Source: Methylobacteriaceae bacterium (GTDB taxonomy: Bacteria > Pseudomonadota > Alphaproteobacteria > Rhizobiales > Beijerinckiaceae). From it: DNA of 64,000 nucleotides. The notes beneath the pieces are model-generated. The model made no database searches and had not been told where the DNA came from. It worked only from the letters and a program-made list of their open reading frames with translations. Shown piece by piece: positions 16,042 to 24,303 of the stretch (position 1 is its first letter; each line of letters starts with the position of its first letter). The position numbers and the translations under genes are program-made. The DNA is taken from contig CANEZL010000006.1 of assembly GCA_947444195.1 (NCBI GenBank), forward strand, positions 1-64,000, given 5' to 3'.

Positions 16042-16263
16042 ATGCGCCGCCTGAACCTGCCCGCCGCCGTGCTCGCCGCGCTCGCTCTCGGCGCCGTCGC
16101 GGCCTGCGCTCCGAACCCCATCGTGGCGCGCGATCCCATCCCCGCTCCGGGCCCCCAGGACGCCTTCGCCTGCCGCTCGCGCCCGCAGGTGCTCAACAGC
16201 TTCGATACGGATTGCGAGCCGGTGCGCCGCGCCCCGACCGTGGTGCTGCGCGCCAAGGGCTGA
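16042..16263 (+). CDS. Small lipoprotein of unknown function
   Basis: 73 residues. The lipobox is VAAC with Cys22 after a short hydrophobic signal (LPAAVLAALALGA). The mature part is about 50 residues with two further cysteines (FACRSRP and TDCEPVRR) that could form a disulphide. No aspartate follows the lipid cysteine, so outer-membrane sorting is the default expectation. The gene faces the YhdP-like gene tail to tail. Not recognised beyond the lipoprotein signal. Confidence 0.65.
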   Translation: MRRLNLPAAVLAALALGAVAACAPNPIVARDPIPAPGPQDAFACRSRPQVLNSFDTDCEPVRRAPTVVLRAKG

Positions 16264-16362
16264 CCGACCGCCGCTCCGGTGCGGCGATCGCCGTGAGGGG
16301 CGGGATGAGGGCGTTGCGGATGACGCCGCCCCGCTGCCTGAGGCGCGCGGACGGAGGCCGCC

Positions 16363-19300
16363 TCAGCGCTCGCTCTGCGGCAGGGCGACCCCGCCATCGG
16401 CCTCGCTGCCCGGCCCGCCCGCGCTGAACAGCTTGCGCAGGAAGCCCGGCGCCACCGCCGAGAGCGGGTTCACGCTGACCTCGGGGCTGGCGAGCTTGCC
16501 CTGGACCCGGAAATTGACCGCGAACAGGCCCTCGTTGTGGCCGCCGGCGAGCAGCGGCCCGAACAGCGGCACTTGCGCCACCACGTTGTTCAGCCCGTAG
16601 AGGGGCACGAAGGTGCCGTTGATGTCCGTGCGCTCCCGGCCCGTGTCGAGGTAGCCGGACAGGGTGAAGCCGAGGGCGGCGTTCGAGATCGCCGCGTCCG
16701 TGAAGTCGACCCGGGCACCCGTGCGCACGAAGTTGGCGCGCATCCGGTCGAAGGTCACCTCGCTCGAGGGCGGGCCTGCGGGCCGTCGGCGTCCGCGCGC
16801 GTCCACCGTCTCGGCCGCCTCGGGGCTGCTCGCCATGATACTCGACAGGGAGGGCTCGTTGCGCAGGGTGAAGTTGCGGATCTGCACGGCGCCCGCCTGC
16901 GGGCCGTCGTTGAGGTTGATCCCGGCATTCAGGCGCCCGCCATACATCCGGCGATAGATGTCGAGGAAGCGCAGGGTGGCGCCCGCGTCGGAGGCCTCCA
17001 CCGAGAGGACCGGCACACCCTGCCCGCTGCGGGCGACGGTGGCGGTGAGCGGGGCGGCGCGGAAGCGGCCCGCGATCGAGGCCGCGCGCAGGTCGCTGCC
17101 GCGCAGGGAGAGCTTCAGGCTCGCGTTGGTCAGCATCTCCTCGTTGAAGCCACTGAGGATGCCGAGGCTGATATCCGCGTCGATGTCCTTGGGCGCGGAA
17201 TCCTTGCCCTTGCGCTCCGGGCCCGTCAGCGACTTCAGGAAGGGGCGCGCATCGGCCACGGCGCCACGCACGGCGACCCGGTAGCCCGCCCCGCTGCGCT
17301 CGACGGTGACGCGCATGTCGTCCCCAGGCGAGAGCTTCAGGTTGGTGAACTCGGCCCGCTCCAGCCCCGACTCGCCGAGATTGGCGCTGCCGCGGGCGCT
17401 CGCCGTGCCGGCCTCGAGGACGATGTCGCGCAGCTCGCTGCCGGAGGAGGTCTCGGTGAGGGAGAAGCTGAGCCGGCCCGGCCGGCCGGCCGCCTTGTTC
17501 AGCCCGGGGACGAGGTTGTCGATCGCGGCGCGGGTCAGGTCGGCCTCGACCCGGATCGACGCCTTGCCCGGCCGGCCGAGGGGGACCACGGCCCGCACGG
17601 GAACGGTGCCGCCGAGCTGCGGGGCGGTGGGCAGGCCCTTCCGGCTGCGGAAGGCTTCGTCCAGGGTGAGACCGACCAGGACCTCGCCGCCCTTGGCGTC
17701 CGCGCCGCCGCGGGGCTGGCGCAGGTCCACCGTCACCGGCGCGCCGAGCACGCGGGCCTCGCCCTTCAGGCCGAACCCGTCCCGGCCGTAGGAGACGGTG
17801 AAGCGGCCGGCCTCCAGCCGGTCCTTGCCCACCGCCTTGTCGACGGAGAGGTCGGTGAGGCTGCCGGCCACGGTGACCGGCAGGTCCGGCAGGTCGGGGA
17901 TGTGCTTCAGGTTCAGCGGGAACTCGATGCGCAGGTCCGCCGCGCCCCTGATCGCGGCGGGGTCGAGGTCCGCCCCCGCGAGGCTCTTGAACATCTTGGT
18001 CTGCAGGAGCGCGGCCAGCGCGTCGGCCCCGCCCCCGAGGCGGAGCCCGATCTGCGCCGTCACGCGCTCGGGGGTGATCTCCGGGATCACGAAGCTGCCC
18101 TCGCTCACCGTGAGCGTCCGCCCGTCGGCCATGCGCAGATCCGCGGTGACGTCGCGGATGCGGGTGGTGCGCCCGGTGATGGTGCCCGAGACCCGGCCCC
18201 CCGTGAGGGGCGGCGCGTCCGGCGTGATCTCCAGGGTCGCGTCCGAGACCCGGAAGTCGATATGGACCGCGTTGTCCGGCATCGGGTCGCCGCGGGTGGC
18301 GGCGGCGAGTTCCGCCCCCGACATGTCGACGGCGATGTCGACCATCTCGATGCGCCCGGCGCGCAACTCGTCCACGAGGTAGTTGCGGGCGCCCGGCGCG
18401 ATGTTCTCGGGCCAGAGCCGCAGGGCCGTGCGCGCCTCGCTCTCGCGGGCCGCGATCCGCAGGGTCAGGCCGCCGTCGTCGGCGCTGGTGTCGATGGTGC
18501 CGCTGACGCGCCCCTTCACCCCCGGCCCCGCCAGGGTGAGCTCGTCGATGGAGAGGCCGCCGCCCCGGCCGGAGAGGCGGGCGTCGAGGGCGTTGATCGG
18601 GACCGGCTTGTCCTTGGGCGCCGCGCCCCGGAGCGTGACGTCGCGGCCCGCGAGCGTCGCCGTCCAGCTCGTCTCGGCCCCTGGCGGGCTCGCCTGCCAC
18701 GCGCCGCTGAGCCGGACCGCGTTGCCGGCCCCGCGATAGTCGAGGTCGGTCAGGGTCATCACCCGCGCGCCCTCGTCCCAGCGGGCCTGCGCGACGAGGC
18801 TCTCCACGGTGACGGGGTTGAAGTCCTTCTCCTCGACGAGGAACGAGCCGTCCCCCGTGCGGAGCGAGGCCGTCATCGCCTCGATCCGCCCGGCGGCGAG
18901 CCGCACGTCGGCGCGGGCGGAGAGCTTGAGGTCCGTGGTCAGCGGCAGGCGGGACTGGCCGGAGAGCAGGAGCAGATCGGTCACCGGCAGGTCGTCGAGG
19001 GTGATGACGCCGCCGCGCTGGCCGCCCTCCCCCTCGCGCAGGGTGCCGCCGAAGCGCCACTGCCCGTGCGGGCCGTCGATGCGCAGCTCGAACATCCGCG
19101 CGTCCTGGACGGGGTCGCGGCCGAACAGCCCGTTGACGCGCTCGAACACCGCCCGCTCGCGGCCGTCCTCGTCCACGAGGGTCAGGCGGGAATTGGTGAC
19201 CCGCGCCCGGTCGAGGACGCCCACGACCCCGGCCGGATCGAGCACCACGCCGAAGATCGAGGCGATGCCGGCCGAGAGCGGCGACACCGTGCCGCGGGCT

Positions 19301-19797
19301 TGGTCGACGCTCGGCAGGGTCTGGGGCGTGCTGGCATGCCCCGCATCGGGGGAGGCGAAGGCGATGGAACCGTCCCGGTGGACCAGGGCGGTCATCTGCA
19401 CGTCGCGGAACTCGATGGAGCGCGGCTGCACGGCGAGCCGCAGCAGGCTCCAGCCGTCGAGGCTGACCACGGCGAGCGGGGCGCGCATCACCAGCGCCCC
19501 CTGCGGGTTGCGGATGTCGAGGCCCGCCACCCGCAGCGCCAGGGCGTGCTCGGCATCGAGCTCCAGGGTGCTGTCGCGCAGGGCGATGCGCCAGCCCGGC
19601 CCGATCCGCTCGGCGACCGCGGCGGCGACCCGGCCCGAGAGGGCGTCGAGGCTGATCGGCCCGGCGGCGAGCCGGAGCCAGACGAGGCCGCCGCCGACGC
19701 AGACCAGGAGGGCGAGGGTGAAGGCCGCCAACAGGCAGATGCCCCCCCAGCGGCGCCCCCCCCGGGGCGGCTTCAGTCCCTCGGGGTATTCAACCAT
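16363..19797 (-). CDS. YhdP-like AsmA-superfamily protein (DUF3971 / AsmA-like C-terminal)
   Basis: 1144 residues. One N-terminal membrane helix (about residues 19-41, preceded by PPRGGRRW) anchors a long periplasmic part made of repeated beta-rich AsmA-type modules: LRVAGLDIRNPQGALVMRAP near the start, several DLRMADGRTLTVSEGSF-type strands, and a conserved C-terminal stretch (ALGFTLSGYLDTGRERTD, NVVAQVPLFGPLLAGG, EGLFAVNFRVQGK). Proteins of this group (YhdP, TamB, AsmA) form hydrophobic grooves across the periplasm and are implicated in moving phospholipids to the outer membrane. It stands alone on the minus strand, divergent from the Bcp gene. Specific lipid unknown. Confidence 0.85.
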   Translation of the reverse strand: MVEYPEGLKPPRGGRRWGGICLLAAFTLALLVCVGGGLVWLRLAAGPISLDALSGRVAAAVAERIGPGWRIALRDSTLELDAEHALALRVAGLDIRNPQGALVMRAPLAVVSLDGWSLLRLAVQPRSIEFRDVQMTALVHRDGSIAFASPDAGHASTPQTLPSVDQARGTVSPLSAGIASIFGVVLDPAGVVGVLDRARVTNSRLTLVDEDGRERAVFERVNGLFGRDPVQDARMFELRIDGPHGQWRFGGTLREGEGGQRGGVITLDDLPVTDLLLLSGQSRLPLTTDLKLSARADVRLAAGRIEAMTASLRTGDGSFLVEEKDFNPVTVESLVAQARWDEGARVMTLTDLDYRGAGNAVRLSGAWQASPPGAETSWTATLAGRDVTLRGAAPKDKPVPINALDARLSGRGGGLSIDELTLAGPGVKGRVSGTIDTSADDGGLTLRIAARESEARTALRLWPENIAPGARNYLVDELRAGRIEMVDIAVDMSGAELAAATRGDPMPDNAVHIDFRVSDATLEITPDAPPLTGGRVSGTITGRTTRIRDVTADLRMADGRTLTVSEGSFVIPEITPERVTAQIGLRLGGGADALAALLQTKMFKSLAGADLDPAAIRGAADLRIEFPLNLKHIPDLPDLPVTVAGSLTDLSVDKAVGKDRLEAGRFTVSYGRDGFGLKGEARVLGAPVTVDLRQPRGGADAKGGEVLVGLTLDEAFRSRKGLPTAPQLGGTVPVRAVVPLGRPGKASIRVEADLTRAAIDNLVPGLNKAAGRPGRLSFSLTETSSGSELRDIVLEAGTASARGSANLGESGLERAEFTNLKLSPGDDMRVTVERSGAGYRVAVRGAVADARPFLKSLTGPERKGKDSAPKDIDADISLGILSGFNEEMLTNASLKLSLRGSDLRAASIAGRFRAAPLTATVARSGQGVPVLSVEASDAGATLRFLDIYRRMYGGRLNAGINLNDGPQAGAVQIRNFTLRNEPSLSSIMASSPEAAETVDARGRRRPAGPPSSEVTFDRMRANFVRTGARVDFTDAAISNAALGFTLSGYLDTGRERTDINGTFVPLYGLNNVVAQVPLFGPLLAGGHNEGLFAVNFRVQGKLASPEVSVNPLSAVAPGFLRKLFSAGGPGSEADGGVALPQSER

Positions 19798-19946
19798 CGA
19801 GACCTTGCATTCGAAGCTTGACCGCTGGAACGGGACGGCCGCGCAGCTTACGACAGCGTGACCATCCCGCTTGCACCGGCCGTCGAAGCCGCTGTTTCGT
19901 GCTTGGTTCTACAGCCACACCATCAATCGGCCGAAAGGAAGGCACG

Positions 19947-20414
19947 ATGTCCCTCGAGACTGGCGAACAGGCCCCCGATTTCACCCTGCCCGGCTCGGGC
20001 GGCAGCACCGTCGCGCTGGCCGGACAGCGCGGTCACAAGGTCGTGCTCTATTTCTACCCGAAGGACGACACCAGCGGCTGCACCCTGGAGGCGCAGGACT
20101 TCAACGCCCTGCTGCCGGCCTTCGGCGAGGCCGATACCCGCGTGATCGGGCTCTCCCCTGATCCCGTGAAGAGCCACGACAAGTTCTGCGGCAAGTACGG
20201 GCTCCAGTTCCCGCTCGCCTCCGACGAGACCAAGGCGACGCTCCAGGCCTACGGCGTCTGGGTCGAGAAGAGCATGTACGGCCGCACGTATATGGGCGTG
20301 GAGCGCACCACCGTGCTGGTGGACCGCGACGGCCGGATCGCCCGGGTCTGGCCGAAGGTGAAGGTGCCCGGCCATGCCGAGGCGGTGCTGGAGGCCGCCC
20401 GCGCCCTGGCCTGA
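19947..20414 (+). CDS. bcp: Thioredoxin-dependent peroxiredoxin, Bcp/PrxQ type
   Basis: 155 residues from the ATG at 19947, with GGAAGG just upstream. Peroxidatic Cys45 lies in YPKDDTSGCTLEAQDF, the PrxQ/Bcp signature. It begins LETGEQAPDFTLPGSGG. An additional Cys near residue 81 (HDKFCGKYGL) lies where many Bcp proteins have none, so the resolving route is uncertain. The enzyme reduces hydrogen peroxide and lipid hydroperoxides using thioredoxin in the cytoplasm. No operon partners. Confidence 0.95.
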   Translation: MSLETGEQAPDFTLPGSGGSTVALAGQRGHKVVLYFYPKDDTSGCTLEAQDFNALLPAFGEADTRVIGLSPDPVKSHDKFCGKYGLQFPLASDETKATLQAYGVWVEKSMYGRTYMGVERTTVLVDRDGRIARVWPKVKVPGHAEAVLEAARALA

Positions 20415-20883
20415 CGCGCGCGGGTTCCGGGGCGAGATCCCCCTCCGCGCCGCGCGCTTCGGCCGCCGGCGAAGGGGGCGAAGCGCGCGACCGTCTCCGG
20501 AACCGGGCCGGCGGCGCGTCCCGCCGCCGTCGGGGCGTAGACCGCCCTCGGCCCGTTCCCGGACCTCTCGACGAGCCCGCGGGCGACGAGATCCTCGATC
20601 ACCGTCGGCAGACCGCCCTCGGCGGGGTAGGCGCCCGGACCGCCGCATCGGTCGATGGCGATCGGCGTCGGGCTCCTGATGGGTTCGCCGGAGCGTGTAG
20701 AGGGCCGCCTCCGCGCGCGTCAGCGGGCCGTGGGGATAGGTCGCCACCGCCCCATCCTCGGCCCGAGGCGGCGCAGCGGCGGCGGCCAAAGCCTTCCTTA
20801 ACCCTAATCGGCTGTGATTGCCCTCCTATCGGGGGCCTGCCGCGTCGACGGAGGCGCCCCCGCGGACCGCCGAGCGACGACCC
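20415..20883. other. Intergenic region between bcp and the M23 peptidase
   Basis: No intact gene. The minus strand contains two gene-like pieces in different frames (see the separate entry at 20484-20747). The last 90 bases lead into the peptidase gene. No terminator or RNA fold was recognised. Confidence 0.5.
20484..20747 (-). pseudogene. Possible frameshifted remnant of a small winged-helix-like protein
   Basis: From a GTG at 20747 the minus strand reads MATYPHGPLTRAEAALYTLR, then turns to Arg-rich filler. In another frame shortly after, it reads GAYPAEGGLPTVIEDLVARG followed by LVERSGNGPRAVYAPTAAGR. The two pieces together look like one short protein with a wHTH-style tail (RGLVERSG...Y.PT.AG), broken by a frameshift, and the second piece has no stop before it runs antisense through bcp. 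Assignment is tentative: a sequencing error, a decayed gene or chance are all possible. Confidence 0.25.
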
Positions 20884-21996
20884 ATGCGCCATCCCCGTTC
20901 CGAGACGCCGCGCCGGCGCCGCGTCCTGCTCGGCTCCGGTCTCGTCCTCGCCACCCTCTGGGCGGGGGGCGCCACCGCCGCGCTCCTGTTCCGCGACGAC
21001 CTGATGGCCGGCCTGCTCGCCCGCCAGGACACCATGCAGGCGGCCTACGAGGCGCGGCTCGCGGAACTGCGCGAGACGATCGAGGCGGCACGGCGCGAGC
21101 GTGAGGAGGTGCGCGACGGGCTGGAGCGCCGGCTGGCCACGGCCCTCGACCGGCAGGACGAGCTGGAGCGGCGCCACGCCGTGCTCCGCCGCCTGCCCGA
21201 GGCGACGGATCCGGGGCTTCCCGAGGCCCGGCCGGAGCCCGCGGGCCCGAGCCTGCGCGGCGCGGACGGGCTCGGCCGCCGCAGCGAGCGCGTGACCCCG
21301 GAGCGCATCGCCCTCCTCGAGACCGCCCTCGACGCCGTGCAGGCCCGCCAGACCGAGGCGCTGGGCCGCGTCGCCCTCCGCGCGGCGGGGCGGATGCAGC
21401 GCCTGCGCGCGGTGATCCGCGGCGCCGGGCTCGACGCCGCCCGCCTCGGCGAGACCGCGCCTGCCCCGGTCGGCGGCCCCTTCGTGCCGCTCACCGGCGA
21501 CGTCTTCGCCGAGGCGCTGGAGGGGGCCCAGCGCGCCCTGGACGATGCCGAGCGGCTGAAGCGCCGCGTCGGCGCCCTGCCCCTGCAGCGGCCGATCCTC
21601 GGCCCGAGCAGCGTGTCGAGCGGCTTCGGCGCGCGGCTCGACCCGTTCACCCACGGCTTCGCCCTGCATACCGGGCTTGACCTCAAGGCGCAGCCCGGCG
21701 AGCCGGTGCGCGCCACGGCGCCGGGCCGGGTGAGCGCGGCGGAGTTCGCCGGCGGCTACGGCAACATGGTGGAGATCGACCACGGGCAGGGGCTGGTCAC
21801 GCGCTTCGCCCATCTCGGGCAGATCGCGGTCAGCCCCGGCCAGTTCGTGGCGGCGGGCGCCCTGGTCGGCCGGGTCGGCTCCACGGGGCGCTCCACCGGC
21901 GCGCACCTGCACTACGAGGTCCGGATCGACGGGGAGCCGGTCGATCCGCAGCGCTTCCTCGATGCGGGCCGCCGCCTCGCGGCGGCCGCGCTCTGA
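20884..21996 (+). CDS. M23-family peptidoglycan endopeptidase with coiled coil
   Basis: 370 residues from the ATG at 20884. A Tat- or Sec-like basic start (RRRRVLLGSG) leads to one membrane helix at about residues 17-35, then a long charged coiled-coil region (LAELRETIEAARREREEVR), then a C-terminal LytM/M23 domain: SGFGARLDPFTHGFALHTGL, GNMVEIDHGQG and the zinc pair HTGLDL and HLHYE. The zinc ligands look complete, so it should be an active endopeptidase and not an EnvC-like activator. It probably acts on stem-peptide cross-links in the periplasm, anchored to the inner membrane. The gene converges on prfB with a 19-base gap. Confidence 0.9.
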   Translation: MRHPRSETPRRRRVLLGSGLVLATLWAGGATAALLFRDDLMAGLLARQDTMQAAYEARLAELRETIEAARREREEVRDGLERRLATALDRQDELERRHAVLRRLPEATDPGLPEARPEPAGPSLRGADGLGRRSERVTPERIALLETALDAVQARQTEALGRVALRAAGRMQRLRAVIRGAGLDAARLGETAPAPVGGPFVPLTGDVFAEALEGAQRALDDAERLKRRVGALPLQRPILGPSSVSSGFGARLDPFTHGFALHTGLDLKAQPGEPVRATAPGRVSAAEFAGGYGNMVEIDHGQGLVTRFAHLGQIAVSPGQFVAAGALVGRVGSTGRSTGAHLHYEVRIDGEPVDPQRFLDAGRRLAAAAL

Positions 21997-22015
21997 CCGG
22001 GCTTGGCGCGGGGCC

Positions 22016-23144
22016 TCAGTCGATGTCCTCGACCGCCTCGCCGCCCCCGTAGACGCGCTGCGCCAGGGAGGCTTCCATGAACGGGTCGAGATCCCCGTCG
22101 AGCACCTCGTCCGGATCGGTGGACTGGGTGCCCGTGCGCAGGTCCTTCACGAGCTGATAGGGCTGCAGCACGTAGGACCGGATCTGGTGGCCCCAGCCGA
22201 TATCCGTCTTCGAGGCGGCCTCGGCGTTGGCCTTCTCCTCGCGCTTCTTCAACTCGGCCTCGTAGAGGCGGGCGCGCAGCATGTTCCAGGCGGTGGCCCG
22301 GTTCTTGTGCTGCGAGCGCTCCTGCTGGCAGGCCACCACGATGCCGGTGGGGTTGTGCGTGATGCGCACCGCCGAATCGGTGGTGTTCACGTGCTGGCCG
22401 CCGGCGCCCGACGAGCGGTAGGTGTCGATGCGGCAGTCCGATTCCTTGATCTCGATCTCGATCCGGTCGTCGATCACCGGATAGACCCACACGCTGGCGA
22501 AGCTCGTGTGCCGCCGCGCGTTCGAATCGTAGGGCGAGATGCGCACCAAGCGGTGCACGCCCGACTCGGTCTTGAGCCAGCCATAGGCGTTGTGGCCCTT
22601 GACCAGGAGCGTGGCGCCCTTGATCCCGGCCTCCTCGCCGTCGGTCATCTCGACGATCTCGACCTTGAACTTCCGCCGCTCCGCCCAGCGCGCGTACATG
22701 CGCTGGAGCATGTTGGCCCAGTCCTGGCTCTCGGTGCCGCCCGCGCCCGCATGGACTTCGAGATAGGTGTCGAAGCCGTCGGCCTCGCCCGAGAGCAGGG
22801 TCTCGACCTGGCGGCTGGCCGCCTCCTTCTCGACGGCGCGCACCGCCGCCTCGCCCTCGGCGATGGAGGCTTGGTCGCCCTCCATCTCGCCGAGCTCGAT
22901 CAGGGTCGCGGCATCCTCCAGATCCCGCTCCAGCTTCCGGATCGCCGAGACGGATTCATCGAGCTGCTGGCGCTCGCGCATGACCTTCTGCGCGGCCTCC
23001 GGATCGTTCCAGAGTTCCGGGTCCTCCGAGCGGGCGTTCAGCTCCGCGAGGCGTTTGTCGACGGTGTCCCAGTCAAAGATGCCTCCTCAGCAGTCCTATA
23101 GACTGCTTGGCGGCATCCGAGGCTTGCTCGATCTCGGCGCGCAT
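22016..23144 (-). CDS. prfB: Peptide chain release factor 2, expressed by programmed +1 frameshift
   Basis: The main frame alone (22016-22981) lacks the N-terminus. From the ATG at 23144 a 23-codon frame ([20 protein letters not shown], then RHL) ends CAT CTT TGA C with TGA at 23073-23075, preceded by AGGAGG. Slipping +1 at CTT T continues [20 protein letters not shown] into the main frame and gives 375 residues. This is the classical RF2 autoregulatory frameshift: when RF2 is scarce, ribosomes pause at the UGA and shift. The catalytic GGQ is present in [19 protein letters not shown]2 releases peptides at UAA and UGA. Confidence 0.96.
23071..23090 (-). promoter_or_regulatory. prfB programmed frameshift site
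   Basis: On the minus strand AGGAGGCATCTTTGACT: an internal Shine-Dalgarno-like AGGAGG three bases before the slippery CTT TGA C. The spacing matches the RF2 frameshift cassette known from E. coli and many other bacteria. Confidence 0.93.
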
Positions 23145-23340
23145 CTTGAGTTTCGCTTGGAATGGTGCGGCCCGCGTCCCGGGCCGGTCGCGGGGTGATA
23201 CCGGCCGCATCCCCGCCTGTAAACGCCCCGCGCCCCCGCTCCTGCGTCGCCGGACCGCAGGGGCGGGCCGGCCCGCGGCCCGGACCCCGCCCGCCCCGGC
23301 GCGTTGAGACCGCGAAGGACGGCGACCGGGAGTTCCGCGC

Positions 23341-23694
23341 ATGACGAAGGCCGACGACACCGACAGCGACGCGGCGGAGGTCTGGGACGCCTTCAACGAG
23401 GCCGTGAACATGACCCCGGTGGCGCTCCGCAAGCATCTCGACAGCGACGCGAGCAAGGCGGTGGGTCAGAAGGACGACGACGGGGAATCCACCGGCCACG
23501 CCATGGGCCGGCGCATCCTCGCCATCAAGGACAAGAAGAAGGCCGATCTCGACGCGGACGACTACGCCGCCATGCGCAAGGTCGTGGGCTATGTCCACCG
23601 CCACCTCAAGCAGGGCGGCAAGGCCCGCAGCGACCCGGATTCTCCCTGGCGCATGTCCCTGATGAACTGGGGCCACGACCCGCAGAAGGACTGA
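23341..23694 (+). CDS. DUF3140 family protein
   Basis: 117 residues, acidic, soluble. Family marks are VWDAFNEAVNMTPVALRKHL, GRRILAIKDKKKADLDADDY, MRKVVGYVHRHLKQGG and the ending WRMSLMNWGHDPQKD. The DUF3140 family is described only as conserved, sometimes called DNA-binding in databases; no function is established. It has no membrane or export signal, and the ATG is preceded by a short purine tract (CGGGAG). It stands between divergent prfB and a convergent lipoprotein gene. Confidence 0.8.
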   Translation: MTKADDTDSDAAEVWDAFNEAVNMTPVALRKHLDSDASKAVGQKDDDGESTGHAMGRRILAIKDKKKADLDADDYAAMRKVVGYVHRHLKQGGKARSDPDSPWRMSLMNWGHDPQKD

Positions 23695-23721
23695 CGGCGC
23701 GAGGGACCGATGGCGCGCCCG

Positions 23722-24087
23722 CTACTGCGCGGGGGCCGGGTTCACGCCCTTGCCGGCGCTCTCGGCGGCGCGGCCGCGGGCGAGGTTGCGGCTGCGCGCG
23801 CCCTCGAGTTCCGCCTCCAGGGCCTTCTGGCTCTCGGTCGACTTGGCCCGCACCGGCCGTGCCGGGGCCGAGACGCCCACCGGCAGGTAGTCCGTCCCGG
23901 CCTGGGCGCGCGAGTTGGCCACGAAGTCCGGCGCCTCGGGGCCACTGGGCGCCGAGCCCGCGATGCCGATGCCGCGCAAGGGGCTCACGTCGCCGGAGCA
24001 GCCCGCGACCGCGAGCGCGCCCAGGAGGACCGTCGTGAGGACCGTCGCGCGCAGGAGGCGGGGCGTGAGCGGGGCTGGCGAGGGCAT
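23722..24087 (-). CDS. Lipoprotein of unknown function
   Basis: 121 residues with a lipobox VAGC near residue 30 (LLGALAVAGCSGD). The mature protein, about 90 residues, is hydrophilic and probably disordered (GIAGSAPSGPEAPDFVANSR, RAKSTESQKALEAELEGARS). The tail is Ala/Lys-rich and ends in PAPAQ. Residue +2 after the lipid cysteine is Ser, so outer-membrane sorting is expected. It faces the DUF3140 gene and is divergent from phaC. Not recognised beyond the lipoprotein signal. Confidence 0.65.
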   Translation of the reverse strand: MPSPAPLTPRLLRATVLTTVLLGALAVAGCSGDVSPLRGIGIAGSAPSGPEAPDFVANSRAQAGTDYLPVGVSAPARPVRAKSTESQKALEAELEGARSRNLARGRAAESAGKGVNPAPAQ

Positions 24088-24303
24088 GGGCGGCACGCGG
24101 ATCGGTGGCGAGAGGGCGGGTCGGCGAGAGGGCGGGTGGCGAGAAGTCGGGTGGGATGTATCGGCCCTGGCGTACCATGGTCTGGCGAAACCTCGGGGTC
24201 GCCCCTTAATTTGTCGGAAACGAGGCCCGTGGCGTCCGATGCCGGCGCTCCGGGCCCGGTCCGCCTCCAGAGGGGCGGGCCCTGAACAGGGAGTGACGCA
24301 CGC

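Noticed and set aside
22016..22981. prfB as a 321-residue protein starting at 22981
   Set aside because: The conserved RF2 N-terminus continues upstream and joins a 23-codon leader through the +1 frameshift site.
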